Of a DNA stretch of 64,000 nt, positions 53,257 through 63,481 are shown in pieces (position 1 is the stretch's first letter; each line of letters begins with the position of its first letter). The notes beneath the pieces are model-generated. The model did no database searches, had not been told where the DNA came from, and saw nothing but the letters and a program-made list of their open reading frames with translations. The DNA lies in assembly GCF_003144395.1 (NCBI RefSeq), contig NZ_PENZ01000027.1:186001-250000 (forward strand), read 5' to 3'. The DNA is from Proteus faecis. Lineage in GTDB: Bacteria; Pseudomonadota; Gammaproteobacteria; Enterobacterales; Enterobacteriaceae. Both the position numbers and the translations under genes were made by a program.

Positions 53257-54015
53257 ATGTCTGATGTATTTCACTTAGGTTTAACCAAAAATGACCTACA
53301 GGGTGCCACTTTAGCAATTGTTCCAGGTGATCCTAAGCGTGTTGAAAAAATTGCAAAATTAATGGATAACCCAGTTCATCTGGCTTCTTTACGTGAATAC
53401 ACGTCGTGGCGTGGCGAAATTGATGGCAAAGCTGTTATTGTTTGCTCAACAGGTATCGGTGGTCCATCTACCTCTATCGCAGTTGAAGAATTAGCACAGC
53501 TAGGTATCCGCACTTTCTTACGTATTGGTACAACCGGTGCAATTCAAGAACATATCAATGTAGGTGATATTCTTGTGACTACGGCGGCGGTTCGTTTAGA
53601 TGGTGCAAGCTTACATTTCGCACCAATGGAATTCCCAGCTGTTTCTGATTTTGAATGTATGAATGCACTGTACAAAGCGGCTAAAGACAATGGCTCAACT
53701 GTACATGTAGGTGTTACAGCATCTTCAGATACATTCTACCCAGGACAGGAACGTTACGACACCTATACAGGTCGCGTTGTTCGTCGTTTCAAAGGCTCTA
53801 TGAAAGAGTGGCAAGAAATGGGCGTAATGAACTATGAAATGGAATCAGCAACATTACTGACAATGTGTGCAAGCCAAGGTTTACGCGCAGGTATGGTTGC
53901 AGGTGTTATCGTAAACCGTACTCAACAAGAAATTCCAGATGCGGAATTACTGAAGAAAACTGAAAATAATGCACTCGGTATTGTTATCGAAGCCGCTCGT
54001 ATTTTAATGAAATAA
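53257..54015 (+). CDS. udp: Uridine phosphorylase
   Basis: The 252-residue product has the NP-I family signature [28 protein letters not shown], phosphate-site residues in [13 protein letters not shown], and [13 protein letters not shown] for nucleoside binding. It cleaves uridine with phosphate to uracil and ribose-1-phosphate. TTGAGGAG precedes the ATG. The promoter has two CRP sites at CytR-type spacing. The ERIC array lies about 290 bp upstream. Confidence 0.96.
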   Translation: MSDVFHLGLTKNDLQGATLAIVPGDPKRVEKIAKLMDNPVHLASLREYTSWRGEIDGKAVIVCSTGIGGPSTSIAVEELAQLGIRTFLRIGTTGAIQEHINVGDILVTTAAVRLDGASLHFAPMEFPAVSDFECMNALYKAAKDNGSTVHVGVTASSDTFYPGQERYDTYTGRVVRRFKGSMKEWQEMGVMNYEMESATLLTMCASQGLRAGMVAGVIVNRTQQEIPDAELLKKTENNALGIVIEAARILMK

Positions 54016-54035
54016 GTTTTTTTTAATCAATTATG

Positions 54036-54070
54036 AAAGCCCTTAATACCTAGGTATTAAGGGCTTTTTT
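54036..54070 (+). terminator. Terminator after udp
   Basis: AAAGCCCTTAATACC and its complement GGTATTAAGGGCTTT form a near-perfect palindrome followed by TTT. Confidence 0.92.
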
Positions 54071-54162
54071 GTATGGTAATTCATCACGTTAATGTATTAA
54101 CAGACAATGATTTCTGTTAAGGTCTTTAAGGTCTTAACAATACAACAATGAGAAGAGGCATT

Positions 54163-54945
54163 ATGACTGATATCTTACAAACACATCCTTCGGTGTTGCC
54201 TTTAGTTGGCGGAATTAACTTTCGTGATCTAGGCGGTAAAAAGTTGAGTAATGGTGGTGTGATTAGACCCGGAATGCTCTTTCGCTCTGGCTCACTGGAT
54301 AGATTAACCAATACAGACCAATCTCTGCTCATTGATAAAAATCTTTTTCAAATCATTGATTATCGTGATAGTGGGGAAATCGTTGATAAACCAGACCGAG
54401 TCTGGGAAGGAGCACAATATTATCATGCTCCTGCAAACCCATTATCCAAAGAAGTTTCTGCAAACCTTGAAAAGTTGACACCTGAAATACTTGAGCAATT
54501 TGATGCTAAAGCCTTTATGTTTCAGTTATATAAATTATTACCCATTAATAATCCTGCCTATAAACAATTAGCTACGTTATTAAAGCAACCTGAAAAAGGG
54601 GGCGTTGTGCAACACTGTGCGGTAGGCAAAGACAGAACAGGTGTTGGCTCTGCTTTAGTGTTATTTGCTCTTGGTGCATCTTTAGATGTGGTGATGGAAG
54701 ATTATTTGCTTACTAATGAAACATTAGCGCCTTATCGCGCTTATCTTTTAGAAGAACATGCCAAAACAATGAGTGATAACATTGTTGATAAATTTGCCTA
54801 TGTTTACTCAGTACAAGAAGAGTTTTTGCAAACGGCATTGGCCAGTATTAATCAGCATTATGGTAATGTTGATACTTGGCTAGAAAAAGATATCGGTTTA
54901 GATGCTTCTAGCCGAGATGCCCTACAAAATTATTTTCTCGAATAA
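54163..54945 (+). CDS. Protein tyrosine/serine phosphatase family protein
   Basis: The 260-residue product has the cysteine-phosphatase loop HCAVGKDRTGVGSAL (CX5R) and the N-terminal family block GGINFRDLGGKKLSNGGVIRPGMLFRSGSLD. The class (DSP/Y_phosphatase3, similar to MptpB/LipA) covers Tyr/Ser phosphatases and some phosphoinositide phosphatases. The start at 54163 has AGAGG upstream. The substrate is unknown. It is inserted between udp and rmuC, where E. coli has nothing, and may be followed by the DedA gene on the same transcript. Confidence 0.82.
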   Translation: MTDILQTHPSVLPLVGGINFRDLGGKKLSNGGVIRPGMLFRSGSLDRLTNTDQSLLIDKNLFQIIDYRDSGEIVDKPDRVWEGAQYYHAPANPLSKEVSANLEKLTPEILEQFDAKAFMFQLYKLLPINNPAYKQLATLLKQPEKGGVVQHCAVGKDRTGVGSALVLFALGASLDVVMEDYLLTNETLAPYRAYLLEEHAKTMSDNIVDKFAYVYSVQEEFLQTALASINQHYGNVDTWLEKDIGLDASSRDALQNYFLE

Positions 54946-54958
54946 TAAAGTAATTTAT

Positions 54959-54989
54959 ATTCGGTTAATATTATTTAGGTTAACCGAAT
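54959..54989 (+). other. Stem-loop between phosphatase and DedA genes
   Basis: ATTCGGTTAA pairs with TTAACCGAAT (10 bp, 11-nt loop). There is no clear T-run. It is close to the AAGG ribosome binding site of the next gene. Confidence 0.5.
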
Positions 54990-55004
54990 ATAAGGCCCTC
55001 TATT

Positions 55005-55535
55005 TTGACAGTACAAGATATTATTCATACCATCACTCTCTTTGTAAAAGAGCACGAAATTTGGGCGATTCCAATCGTGTTTTTTCTTGCTTTTGGTGAA
55101 TCACTCGCGTTTATCTCATTGCTTATTCCTGCCACGGTTATTTTATTGGGATTAGGCGCCTTAATCGGTGAGAGTGGTCTGTTTTTCTGGCCGATTTGGC
55201 TTGCTGCTGCATTAGGAGCTTTCTTTGGTGATTGGGTATCGTATTGGATAGGATTTCACTATAAAGAAGGAGTGAGAAATTTGTGGCCAATTTCACGCTC
55301 ACCACAAACATTGGTTAGAGGTCATCAATTCTTTAATCGTTGGGGAATTTGGGGGGTGTTTATTGGGCGATTTTTTGGGCCTTTTCGTGCAATTGTTCCG
55401 TTAGTGGCGGGTATTTGTGCAATGCCACAACGTTATTTTCAAATGGCTAATTTTACATCAGCTATGATTTGGGCTTTTGGTATTTTGGCACCCGGTGCTT
55501 TTGGTTTGCAATGGCTTGCCAAATGGATGGGATAA
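55005..55535 (+). CDS. DedA-family membrane protein
   Basis: The 176-residue DedA/SNARE-associated protein has hydrophobic helices, the FGESLAFISLLIPATVILLGLGALIG segment, and the functional-site region GDWVSYWIGFHYKEG, then FNRWGIWGVFIGRFFGPFRAIVPLVAG with the conserved Arg residues. DedA proteins are thought to flip polyprenyl- or phospholipids using the proton motive force. It uses a TTG start with AAGG about 9 nt upstream. Confidence 0.85.
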   Translation: MTVQDIIHTITLFVKEHEIWAIPIVFFLAFGESLAFISLLIPATVILLGLGALIGESGLFFWPIWLAAALGAFFGDWVSYWIGFHYKEGVRNLWPISRSPQTLVRGHQFFNRWGIWGVFIGRFFGPFRAIVPLVAGICAMPQRYFQMANFTSAMIWAFGILAPGAFGLQWLAKWMG

Positions 55536-55637
55536 CTGCGTCCTTTATCGCAAATCAAGTCATGATATAAATTGTTGCTAGACAATATTACCTATGCGTT
55601 TTAACGTAGCCCGCTGGAAAGTAAAAAGGTCACTTTA

Positions 55638-56978
55638 GTGGATATTCAGTTGTTATATGGGATCATTGGTTTATTAGGTGGGGTACTTGTTGGTGGCGCG
55701 CTGGTATGGTGGTCTGTTCAACAACGTTTATCCGATAAAGAAACCATGCTACGTGAAAATTATACGCAGCTTGCTATCGCCCAAGAAAAAGCGGTGATTA
55801 TCCCCTCTTTACAACAACATATAGAACAGCTTGAGCAAGAATTACGCACTCAGAGAGAAATTATTACTTCTCAAGAAGCTGAATTAAGAGAAGTGACAAC
55901 TCGTTGGGAAGAAAGCCGAATATCCGCAGAGGAAAAACAGCGATTATTAATGAACAGCGAACAACGGCTTGCTACACAATTTGAGAACTTAGCTAATCGC
56001 ATTTTCGAACAGAGTGGGCGTAAAGCTGAAGAGTTAAATCGTCAAGGATTAACACATTTACTTTCACCATTTCGTGAACAACTCGAAAGCTTTCGACGAC
56101 AAGTTCAAGAGGGTTTTGGGCAAGAAGCTAGAGAGCGACATACTTTGGTTCATGAAATTCGTCAGCTCCAACAATTGAATGTAAAAATGGCACAAGAAGC
56201 GGTTAACTTAACTAATGCCCTAAAAGGGGATAATAAAGTTCAAGGTAACTGGGGCGAAACGGTATTAGCACGTATATTAGAGTCTTCGGGATTACGTGAA
56301 GGCCATGAGTTTGAAACACAGGTAAGTATTCGACATGAAAATGGTAGTCGCTATCAACCTGATGTAATAGTGCATCTACCTCATGGCAGAGATGTTATTA
56401 TCGACGCTAAAATGTCGCTGGTGGCATATGAAAAGTATTTTAGTAGTGATAACGATAATGAACGTAAACAAGCGCTTTATGCGCATGTGAACTCAATTAA
56501 AGCGCATATTAAAGGATTGAGTGTAAAAGATTATCATAAACTACCGGGTGTAACGTCTTTAGACTATGTTTTAATGTTTATACCTATTGAGCCCGCTTAT
56601 CTTGTTGCAATTGGTCATTCTCCAGACTTGCTAGAAGAAGCATTGAAAAACAATATTATGTTAGTTGGGCCATCTACTTTACTTGTTGCTTTACGTACAA
56701 TAGCTGCATTGTGGCGTTATGAATATCAGAGCCAAAACGCACAAGAAATTGCAGACAGAGCGGCTAAAATGTATGACAAATTAAGACTTTTCGTTGATGA
56801 TATGCAAGGGCTGGGAAACAGTATTCAAAAAGCGCAGTCTGGCTACTTATTAGCAATGAAAAAACTCTCTGAAGGTCGTGGAAATCTTATCAGTCAAGCG
56901 GAAGGCTTTAAATCCTTAGGGGTTGAGATAAAAAAAACGATTGATAATGATCTCATTGAAAAATCAGCATCTGATTGA
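55638..56978 (+). CDS. rmuC: DNA recombination protein RmuC
   Basis: The 446-residue product has an N-terminal membrane helix (GIIGLLGGVLVGGALVWWSV), a long coiled coil (about 35-140), then the RmuC nuclease-like domain with GNWGETVLARILESSGL, PDVIVHLPHGRDVIIDAKMSL and LPGVTSLDYVLMFIPIEPAY. It limits inversion at short inverted repeats. GTG start with AAAGG upstream. The position before ubiE is conserved with E. coli. Confidence 0.94.
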   Translation: MDIQLLYGIIGLLGGVLVGGALVWWSVQQRLSDKETMLRENYTQLAIAQEKAVIIPSLQQHIEQLEQELRTQREIITSQEAELREVTTRWEESRISAEEKQRLLMNSEQRLATQFENLANRIFEQSGRKAEELNRQGLTHLLSPFREQLESFRRQVQEGFGQEARERHTLVHEIRQLQQLNVKMAQEAVNLTNALKGDNKVQGNWGETVLARILESSGLREGHEFETQVSIRHENGSRYQPDVIVHLPHGRDVIIDAKMSLVAYEKYFSSDNDNERKQALYAHVNSIKAHIKGLSVKDYHKLPGVTSLDYVLMFIPIEPAYLVAIGHSPDLLEEALKNNIMLVGPSTLLVALRTIAALWRYEYQSQNAQEIADRAAKMYDKLRLFVDDMQGLGNSIQKAQSGYLLAMKKLSEGRGNLISQAEGFKSLGVEIKKTIDNDLIEKSASD

Positions 56979-57061
56979 TTTGATAAAATAAAGAGATAAA
57001 GGCTTCTGAAAACGACCAGTACTGAACTTACTAAATTTTGATTAATTAGCGGGCAAATAAT

Positions 57062-57817
57062 ATGACTCAACAAACAAAGGAAACAACAGATTTTGGTTTC
57101 CAAACCGTTGACAAAGATGATAAACAAACCATGGTTGCAAGGGTTTTTCACTCTGTCGCGTCTAAGTATGATTTAATGAATGACTTGATGTCATTTGGTG
57201 TTCACCGGATTTGGAAACGTTATACCATTGAAGCTAGTGGTGTAAGACGTAACCAACGTGTTCTTGATCTTGCTGGTGGTACGGGTGATTTAACGGCTAA
57301 ATTCTCTCGTCTTGTGGGCGAAAATGGGGAAGTTGTTTTAGCTGATATTAATGACTCAATGTTGAAAATGGGACGTGAAAAGCTACGCGATCACGGTATT
57401 GTGGGTAATGTTAACTATGTACAAGCGAATGCTGAAGAATTACCTTTCCCTGATAATCATTTTGATTGCATCACTATCTCCTTTGGCTTACGTAATGTGA
57501 CCGATAAAGCAAAAGCTTTACGTTCAATGTTCCGTGTATTAAAGCCAGGTGGACGCCTGCTGGTGCTGGAATTTTCTAAACCTGTACTTGAACCTTTAAG
57601 CAAGATTTATGACGCTTACTCTTTTCATATCCTACCGAAAATTGGTCAAGTGATTGTGAATGATGCTGAAAGTTACCGTTATTTAACAGAATCAATTCGC
57701 ATGCATCCTGACCAAGAGACGCTAAAAGGTATGATGGAAGAAGCGGGATTTGATCAAGTTACCTATACCAATATGACTGGAGGTATAGTTGCCTTACACA
57801 AAGGATTTAAATTCTGA
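57062..57817 (+). CDS. ubiE: Ubiquinone/menaquinone methyltransferase
   Basis: The 251-residue class I SAM-dependent C-methyltransferase has motif [16 protein letters not shown], a [10 protein letters not shown] acidic loop, and [21 protein letters not shown]. It methylates demethylmenaquinol and 2-polyprenyl-6-methoxy-benzoquinol. The next gene, ubiJ, begins 1 bp after its stop. Confidence 0.97.
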   Translation: MTQQTKETTDFGFQTVDKDDKQTMVARVFHSVASKYDLMNDLMSFGVHRIWKRYTIEASGVRRNQRVLDLAGGTGDLTAKFSRLVGENGEVVLADINDSMLKMGREKLRDHGIVGNVNYVQANAEELPFPDNHFDCITISFGLRNVTDKAKALRSMFRVLKPGGRLLVLEFSKPVLEPLSKIYDAYSFHILPKIGQVIVNDAESYRYLTESIRMHPDQETLKGMMEEAGFDQVTYTNMTGGIVALHKGFKF

Positions 57818-57818
57818 G

Positions 57819-58460
57819 ATGGAAAAAGCCACTTTTTCTCATGATATTGCCTCTCAAGTACTGTATCCGCTGTTAACAGCATCCATGGAGACAGCACTTA
57901 ATCATGTTTTATATCAGGAAAATGTGCTTAAACCTGCCCGCAATCGCCTTGCGGGCAAAGTGTTAGCGCTTTCTATCAATGAGTTTCCTCGTTCTATCTA
58001 CTTAGTCTTTAGCGAACAACAAGTTGATGTGTTAAGTCAGTGGGATGATGAAATTGATTGTTTGATAAAAACAAAATTATTAACTTTGATTAAGCTTCGT
58101 GACCGTCAAAAAATGTCAGAACTAATCAACCGTGGTGATATTACTATTGATGGTGATATGCAGGTTGTTCAAAATTGGTCTGCATTATTAGATATGGCGC
58201 AGTGGGATCCTGCGCAATATTTAGCACCTTATATTGGTGATATTGCGGCGCAAGGCCTGACTGTTGTTGCAGGAAAGGGCGTTCAGTTATTTTCTTCACT
58301 CTTAAGTCATCAAAAAGATTATTTGCGTGACGCGTTAATTGAAGAGTGGAAAACCGCACCTAGTGCATTAGAAACAGTCCATTTTTATGATGAAATAGAA
58401 GAAGTTGCACAGCAAACAGCCGAGCTGGAAAAACGGTTAGGTATATTGGAGAAAAAATAA
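57819..58460 (+). CDS. ubiJ: Ubiquinone biosynthesis accessory factor UbiJ
   Basis: The 213-residue protein has an N-terminal SCP2 lipid-binding domain (about 20-110) and a C-terminal helical coiled coil ([21 protein letters not shown]). It organises the soluble ubiquinone synthesis complex. The ATG at 57819 is correct; the longer reading would overlap ubiE out of frame. The 3' half in E. coli hosts the EsrE transcript, not evaluated here. Confidence 0.92.
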   Translation: MEKATFSHDIASQVLYPLLTASMETALNHVLYQENVLKPARNRLAGKVLALSINEFPRSIYLVFSEQQVDVLSQWDDEIDCLIKTKLLTLIKLRDRQKMSELINRGDITIDGDMQVVQNWSALLDMAQWDPAQYLAPYIGDIAAQGLTVVAGKGVQLFSSLLSHQKDYLRDALIEEWKTAPSALETVHFYDEIEEVAQQTAELEKRLGILEKK

Positions 58461-60097
58461 TGCTCCTTAGTGAGTTAAAGCGCCTCTATCATATTATTCA
58501 GGTATTTTTATCTTATGGGCTTGATGAGTTAATTCCTAAACATCGAATTACTTTACCTGCAAGATTAGGATGCCGAGCACTATTTTGGATCAAAAATAAG
58601 CATCCAGAAAAACCATTAGGTGAACGCTTACGACTCGCATTGCAAACATTAGGCCCTGTTTGGATTAAATTAGGTCAAATGTTATCAACTCGACGTGATC
58701 TTTTCCCTCCTCAAATTGCTGACCAACTTGCTTTATTGCAAGACAAAGTTGCTCCTTTTGATGGTAAGAAAGCACGACAATATATTGAAAAATCATTTGG
58801 TGGCCCTATTGACCAATGGTTTGATGATTTTGATGAAACCCCATTGGCTTCTGCTTCTATTGCGCAGGTTCACACGGCAAAATTAAAAGAAAACGGCAAA
58901 GAAGTCGTACTCAAGGTCATTCGTCCTGATATTCAACCAGTGATTAAAGCGGATATCCGTTTGATGTATCGCTTGGCAAATCTTTTACCGTTTTTGCCTG
59001 ATGGTCGTCGTTTACGACCAAAAGAGGTGATCCGCGAATATGAAAAAACATTACTTGATGAGCTAAATTTGTTGCGTGAAGCTGCAAATGCTATTCAGCT
59101 ACGTCGTAATTTTGAAAATAGCTCGATGTTGTATATTCCTGAAGTGTATTCAGATTATTGTCATGAAAACGTGATGGTAATGGAGCGTATTTATGGTATT
59201 CCCGTTTCTGATATTGAAGCGTTGAATGCACAAAAGACGAATATGAAACTTCTTGCGGAGCGTGGTGTAAAAGTCTTTTTTACTCAGGTGTTTAGAGACA
59301 GTTTCTTCCATGCTGATATGCATCCAGGTAATGTGTTTATTAGCTATGATCACCCTGAGAATCCATATTATATCGGTATTGATTGCGGTATCGTTGGCTC
59401 ATTAAATAAAGAAGATAAACGTTATTTAGCTGAAAACTTCTTAGCTTTCTTTAACCGTGATTATCGAAAAGTTGCAGAATTACATGTTGATTCAGGCTGG
59501 GTACCAGCAGATACCAATGTAGAAGATTTTGAATTTGCAATCCGCACGGTGTGTGAGCCGATTTTTGAAAAACCACTTTCTGAGATCTCATTTGGACATG
59601 TGTTACTTAATCTTTTCAATACAGCACGTCGTTTCAATATGGAAGTACAACCGCAGTTAGTTTTACTTCAAAAAACATTGCTTTATGTTGAAGGGCTTGG
59701 GCGTCAGTTATATCCACAGTTGGATTTATGGAAAACGGCAAAACCGTTTTTAGAAGATTGGTTACATAGTCAAATTGGTATCACGGCATTAGTGAATGGT
59801 ATAAAGAGTAAAGCACCTTACTGGATTGAAAAAATGCCAGAGATACCAGAGCTGGTTTATGATAGTCTGAAGCAACATAAAAATATGAAGTTAACGCTAG
59901 ATAAATTGACGGAACAAATAAGTTCGCAAAGAGTCAAACATAGACAGTCTCTATTTTTATTGGGTATAGGTACAACACTGTTTTTATGCGGTAGCCTGTT
60001 TTTTGTTTCTGGTTTTAAAACATTATTCAGTGTTTTTATCAGTTTAGGCCTTCTTGCATGGATTTTGGGTTGGTTTAGATCTGGTAATCCACAATAA
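58460..60097 (+). CDS. ubiB: Ubiquinone biosynthesis kinase-like protein UbiB
   Basis: The 545-residue ABC1/ADCK atypical kinase has the KxGQ motif in [16 protein letters not shown], an alanine-rich ASASIAQVH nucleotide loop, the invariant Lys in VVLKVIRPD, and the catalytic region [13 protein letters not shown] with GIDCGIVG. Two C-terminal transmembrane helices follow (about 498-540). It assists ubiquinone synthesis, probably by extracting lipid intermediates. Its ATG overlaps the TAA of ubiJ. Confidence 0.96.
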   Translation: MLLSELKRLYHIIQVFLSYGLDELIPKHRITLPARLGCRALFWIKNKHPEKPLGERLRLALQTLGPVWIKLGQMLSTRRDLFPPQIADQLALLQDKVAPFDGKKARQYIEKSFGGPIDQWFDDFDETPLASASIAQVHTAKLKENGKEVVLKVIRPDIQPVIKADIRLMYRLANLLPFLPDGRRLRPKEVIREYEKTLLDELNLLREAANAIQLRRNFENSSMLYIPEVYSDYCHENVMVMERIYGIPVSDIEALNAQKTNMKLLAERGVKVFFTQVFRDSFFHADMHPGNVFISYDHPENPYYIGIDCGIVGSLNKEDKRYLAENFLAFFNRDYRKVAELHVDSGWVPADTNVEDFEFAIRTVCEPIFEKPLSEISFGHVLLNLFNTARRFNMEVQPQLVLLQKTLLYVEGLGRQLYPQLDLWKTAKPFLEDWLHSQIGITALVNGIKSKAPYWIEKMPEIPELVYDSLKQHKNMKLTLDKLTEQISSQRVKHRQSLFLLGIGTTLFLCGSLFFVSGFKTLFSVFISLGLLAWILGWFRSGNPQ

Positions 60098-60222
60098 AAA
60101 CACATCAAAGTTTGTCTTTGAGCAAGTTAAAAGATGAATTCGAGATTCCCGAAAATTGAATTCGTTGTATATAATGGGCACTGTTATTAAGTATAACCCC
60201 GAAAATAGTTGAGGAACATAAA

Positions 60223-60492
60223 ATGGGCGGTATTAGCATTTGGCAATTACTTATCATCGCTGTCATCGTTGTTTTATTATTTGGTACAAATAAACTGCGC
60301 ACATTGGGCTCAGATTTAGGTGCATCAGTAAAAGGCTTTAAAAAAGCGATTGGTGATGAAGCTGCAGATAAGAACACCAACAACGCTGAAAAAACAAATA
60401 ACGACGCAGATTTTGATACTAAAAATTTAGCGCAGAAGACTTCAACAGAAGAGAAGTCTACAACTGAGAGCAAAAACAAAGAGCAGGTATAA
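60223..60492 (+). CDS. tatA: Sec-independent translocase TatA
   Basis: The 89-residue product begins with the membrane helix [21 protein letters not shown], then an amphipathic helix ([19 protein letters not shown]) with the FK motif and a polar tail. It forms the variable-size pore for folded twin-arginine substrates. First gene of tatABC. Confidence 0.95.
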   Translation: MGGISIWQLLIIAVIVVLLFGTNKLRTLGSDLGASVKGFKKAIGDEAADKNTNNAEKTNNDADFDTKNLAQKTSTEEKSTTESKNKEQV

Positions 60493-60495
60493 ACC

Positions 60496-61011
60496 GTGTT
60501 TGACATTGGTTTTAGTCAGCTGCTATTGGTCATGGTGATTGGTCTTGTTTTTCTGGGGCCAGAACGTTTGCCCGTAGCAGTAAAAACAATTGCTGGCTGG
60601 GTAAGGGCGCTACGCTCTTTGGCTGCGAATGTGCAAAATGAACTGACTCAAGAACTAAAACTTCAAGAACTCCAAGAGAGCTTGAAAAAAGTTGAAGAGA
60701 AAGCAAATTTACAAACGTTATCGCCAGAGCTGAAAGCGTCTATGGATGAGTTAAAAGAGGCTGCACAGTCTTTAAAACAAACTTATCAAGCACCTACAAC
60801 GCCAGAACCCACTAAAGAGCAGTCTGTAAAAACCGACTCTACGGAACCTTCACCTTCTGATTTAGCCGCACTTGCTGAAGCTAATGAAGTTAATGATGAT
60901 GCTAATCGCCATAAACCTGTGGCAGAAAGTGTTATAAAGACAGAAGTTCCTGTTACTCAGCCAGTAACAATAGAGAAAAAAACAACTGATCAGGTCAATG
61001 GTGAGCATTAA
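60496..61011 (+). CDS. tatB: Sec-independent translocase TatB
   Basis: The 171-residue protein has an N-terminal helix [20 protein letters not shown], the GPERLP motif, a long charged amphipathic helix and a low-complexity Pro/Thr/Glu tail. With TatC it forms the signal-peptide receptor. GTG start, 3 bp after tatA. Confidence 0.95.
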   Translation: MFDIGFSQLLLVMVIGLVFLGPERLPVAVKTIAGWVRALRSLAANVQNELTQELKLQELQESLKKVEEKANLQTLSPELKASMDELKEAAQSLKQTYQAPTTPEPTKEQSVKTDSTEPSPSDLAALAEANEVNDDANRHKPVAESVIKTEVPVTQPVTIEKKTTDQVNGEH

Positions 61012-61014
61012 AAC

Positions 61015-61788
61015 ATGGCAGTAAATGATACCCAACCGCTGATCAGCCATTTAATAGAATTACGCAAGCGTTTGATGTATAGCTTGGTGTCAGTTCTTGT
61101 GGTTTTTTTAGCGCTGGTTTATTTTTCTAACGATATCTATCAATTAGTCTCGGCTCCATTACTTGATAAGTTGCCACAAGGGTCAAATATGAGTGCGACT
61201 GATGTTGCCTCTACATTTTTGACTCCGATTAAATTGACAATCATGGTATCCGTTTTTGCTTCTGTACCTGTTATTCTTTATCAGGTATGGGCTTTCATCG
61301 CACCAGCATTGTATAAACACGAACGTCGCTTAATGCTGCCATTACTTGTTTCAAGTACAGTATTATTCTATCTCGGTATGGCGTTTGCTTATTTTGTTGT
61401 GTTCCCTCTTGCGTTTGGTTTCTTTGTTAATACAACCCCAGAAGGGGTTAACTTTATTCCTGATATCAGTAAATACCTAAGTTTCGTGATGACGCTCTTT
61501 ATGGCGTTTGGTGCTGCTTTTGAAGTACCCATTGCGATTATTTTATTGTGCTGGAGTGGTGTAACAACACCAGATGCGTTAAAGAAAAAACGTCCTTATA
61601 TTCTTGTGGGTGCCTTTGTTGTTGGTATGGTATTGACACCTCCAGATGTTTTCTCTCAAACCTTATTGGCAATACCTATGTACTTACTGTTTGAAATCGG
61701 TGTCATGGTATCGCGTTTTTATGTAGGTAAGGGAAGAAGAGAAGACGAAGACGCAGATACAGAGGCAGAAGCAGAACAGCAAAAATAA
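61015..61788 (+). CDS. tatC: Sec-independent translocase TatC
   Basis: The 257-residue protein has six transmembrane helices. The N-terminal [14 protein letters not shown] contacts the twin-arginine signal. FALTPIK-like [15 protein letters not shown] and the conserved [17 protein letters not shown] segment follow. It has a charged Glu/Asp C-terminus. tatD, which follows in E. coli, is absent; a terminator comes instead. Confidence 0.96.
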   Translation: MAVNDTQPLISHLIELRKRLMYSLVSVLVVFLALVYFSNDIYQLVSAPLLDKLPQGSNMSATDVASTFLTPIKLTIMVSVFASVPVILYQVWAFIAPALYKHERRLMLPLLVSSTVLFYLGMAFAYFVVFPLAFGFFVNTTPEGVNFIPDISKYLSFVMTLFMAFGAAFEVPIAIILLCWSGVTTPDALKKKRPYILVGAFVVGMVLTPPDVFSQTLLAIPMYLLFEIGVMVSRFYVGKGRREDEDADTEAEAEQQK

Positions 61789-61822
61789 TTTTAGAAACCA
61801 TTTTCTAAAATCATATGATATT

Positions 61823-61852
61823 AGCCCAGCAATTGCTGGGTTAACTTTTTCT
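61823..61852. terminator. Terminator between tatC and rfaH
   Basis: AGCCCAGCAATTGCTGGGTT is an 18-bp palindrome-type hairpin followed by TTAACTTTTT. It lies between convergent tatC and rfaH and probably serves both. Confidence 0.85.
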
Positions 61853-62351
61853 AGAAAGTCTCTTTTTTAAATTCTTTATTTCCCACTGATTTTTTCACTT
61901 CGCTATTTAATATATTTAAAAGCAAAATTGAACGTGCTTCACCATCAGGTTCTTGATATATGGCTTTGATCCCTTGAAATATACCCTCTGTAATTAACAC
62001 GCTATCGCCACTATGGGGTACATTTTCTTCACTATAAGAGAGAGCAGAAAGCTGAGGTATTTGCAGTGTATCAATCACATCTTGAGGCACTGTGACAGGA
62101 TATTGCCCAAAACGGACAAACGAGTTTACTCCACGCGTTGAGTTAATGGTCGTGGTATGGATCACTTCAGGATCAAATTCTATAAAAAGGTAATTAGGAA
62201 AAAGCGGTTCGGTTACCGTAGTGCGCTTTCCTCTTACTATTTTTTCTATGGTTACCATCGGTGTAAAACAGCCCACTTGCTGACGTTCTAAGTGTTCGAT
62301 AGCACGAGGAATTTGTCCTCGTTTACAATACAGCAAGTACCAATTTTTCAT
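61851..62351 (-). CDS. rfaH: Transcription antiterminator RfaH
   Basis: The 166-residue NusG paralogue has an N-terminal NGN domain ([35 protein letters not shown]) and a C-terminal KOW region ([34 protein letters not shown]). It is recruited at ops elements to drive long operons such as LPS, capsule, haemolysin and conjugation genes. The gene order tat-rfaH is conserved with E. coli. Confidence 0.95.
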   Translation of the reverse strand: MKNWYLLYCKRGQIPRAIEHLERQQVGCFTPMVTIEKIVRGKRTTVTEPLFPNYLFIEFDPEVIHTTTINSTRGVNSFVRFGQYPVTVPQDVIDTLQIPQLSALSYSEENVPHSGDSVLITEGIFQGIKAIYQEPDGEARSILLLNILNSEVKKSVGNKEFKKETF

Positions 62352-62638
62352 AGTAGAGACAATAAGTTAGTTGATTTTAATTTACGTAATAATAGCAAAT
62401 TTATCGTTGAGGTAACAGCTATCTATTGAGGTTAAATAAAAATAGCTTAACGCGATTTTATACTGGAAAAAGAAGAGAAAAGCTGTGTTTATTCGCAATA
62501 AAAGAGTTTGTTTTTGTTACTTTCAATTGGATCTCAGATAGAGGTAACAAGTTGACAAAAAAGTGATGGTAAAAACAAGAAAAAGCTTTCAAGATAATTA
62601 TCTTAGAATTTTATTCATAATTATAAAGAGGTTCTGTA

Positions 62639-63364
62639 ATGGAAGTTTTTTTATTAAGTAACGGGAAAATTGCCGGGGATCCACGTTGGTTAAGTTATGC
62701 AAAAGATAATATCGATAGCATGATTAAAAAACGCGGTATTCGTTCTGCTGTATTAATTGCTTATGCCGTTATTCGTTCAGATCATGATCAACGTGCTCGT
62801 GATTTATCAGAAGTGTTAGGTATTGAAGTTACTTGTATTGAACATTTTGATTCAGAAGTTGATGCAATCAATAATGCAGAATGTATTTTAGTCAGTGGTG
62901 GTAATACTTGGTTATTAAACCAAATGTTGCATGAGAAAGGATTAGTTGTTCCTATCCAACGCGCAGTACGTGAGCGCAATATTCCATATATTGGTTGGAG
63001 TGCCGGTTGTAACGTTGCAACACCAACAATTCGTACCACGAATGATATGCCAGTACGCTCCTCTGTTATTATGCCTTCATTAGGTCTATTTCCTGTTCAA
63101 ATTAACCCACATTATATTGATGCTTCTATTAGTGGCCATATGGGTGAAACGCGTGATGAACGTATTGCAGAGTTTTGTGCAATTAACCCTGAAGAGATTG
63201 TTGTGGCTATCCGTGAAGGTAGTTACTTACATATTCAAGGTGAAGAATTACATTATTACAGCGCTAAAAATGAAGGTTTTAAAATCTTCCAACATGGAAA
63301 AACATTCCCTGAACAGTTTGATACAAAATTACTTTCAGAGTGGGTTCCATTCCGCTGTTTATAA
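62639..63364 (+). CDS. pepE: Dipeptidase E (alpha-aspartyl dipeptidase)
   Basis: The 241-residue family S51 peptidase has a nucleophile Ser in IGWSAGCNVATPTIRTTNDMP, the ILVSGGNTWLL segment, and the catalytic His in INPHYID. It cleaves Asp-X dipeptides in the cytoplasm. In E. coli pepE lies elsewhere; here it stands between rfaH and ubiD. AGAGG precedes the ATG. Confidence 0.9.
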   Translation: MEVFLLSNGKIAGDPRWLSYAKDNIDSMIKKRGIRSAVLIAYAVIRSDHDQRARDLSEVLGIEVTCIEHFDSEVDAINNAECILVSGGNTWLLNQMLHEKGLVVPIQRAVRERNIPYIGWSAGCNVATPTIRTTNDMPVRSSVIMPSLGLFPVQINPHYIDASISGHMGETRDERIAEFCAINPEEIVVAIREGSYLHIQGEELHYYSAKNEGFKIFQHGKTFPEQFDTKLLSEWVPFRCL

Positions 63365-63433
63365 GTATAGTGAACGCTACTAAATAAAAAGCATTGCATT
63401 TTAGTGAGTTATGCGTTTAGCTTATAGCGTCTC

Positions 63434-63460
63434 AAAGAGGGCATTGTCCCTCTTTTCTTT
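63434..63460 (+). terminator. Terminator after pepE
   Basis: AAAGAGGG pairs with CCCTCTTT, followed by TCTTT. It lies about 25 bp before the ubiD start. Confidence 0.75.
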
Positions 63461-63481
63461 CACTCACTGGCTCGTAAGATT

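Noticed and set aside
54902-55099. A 65-codon ORF bridging the phosphatase and DedA genes
   Set aside because: It overlaps both genes out of frame and crosses a stem-loop; no homology or ribosome binding site.
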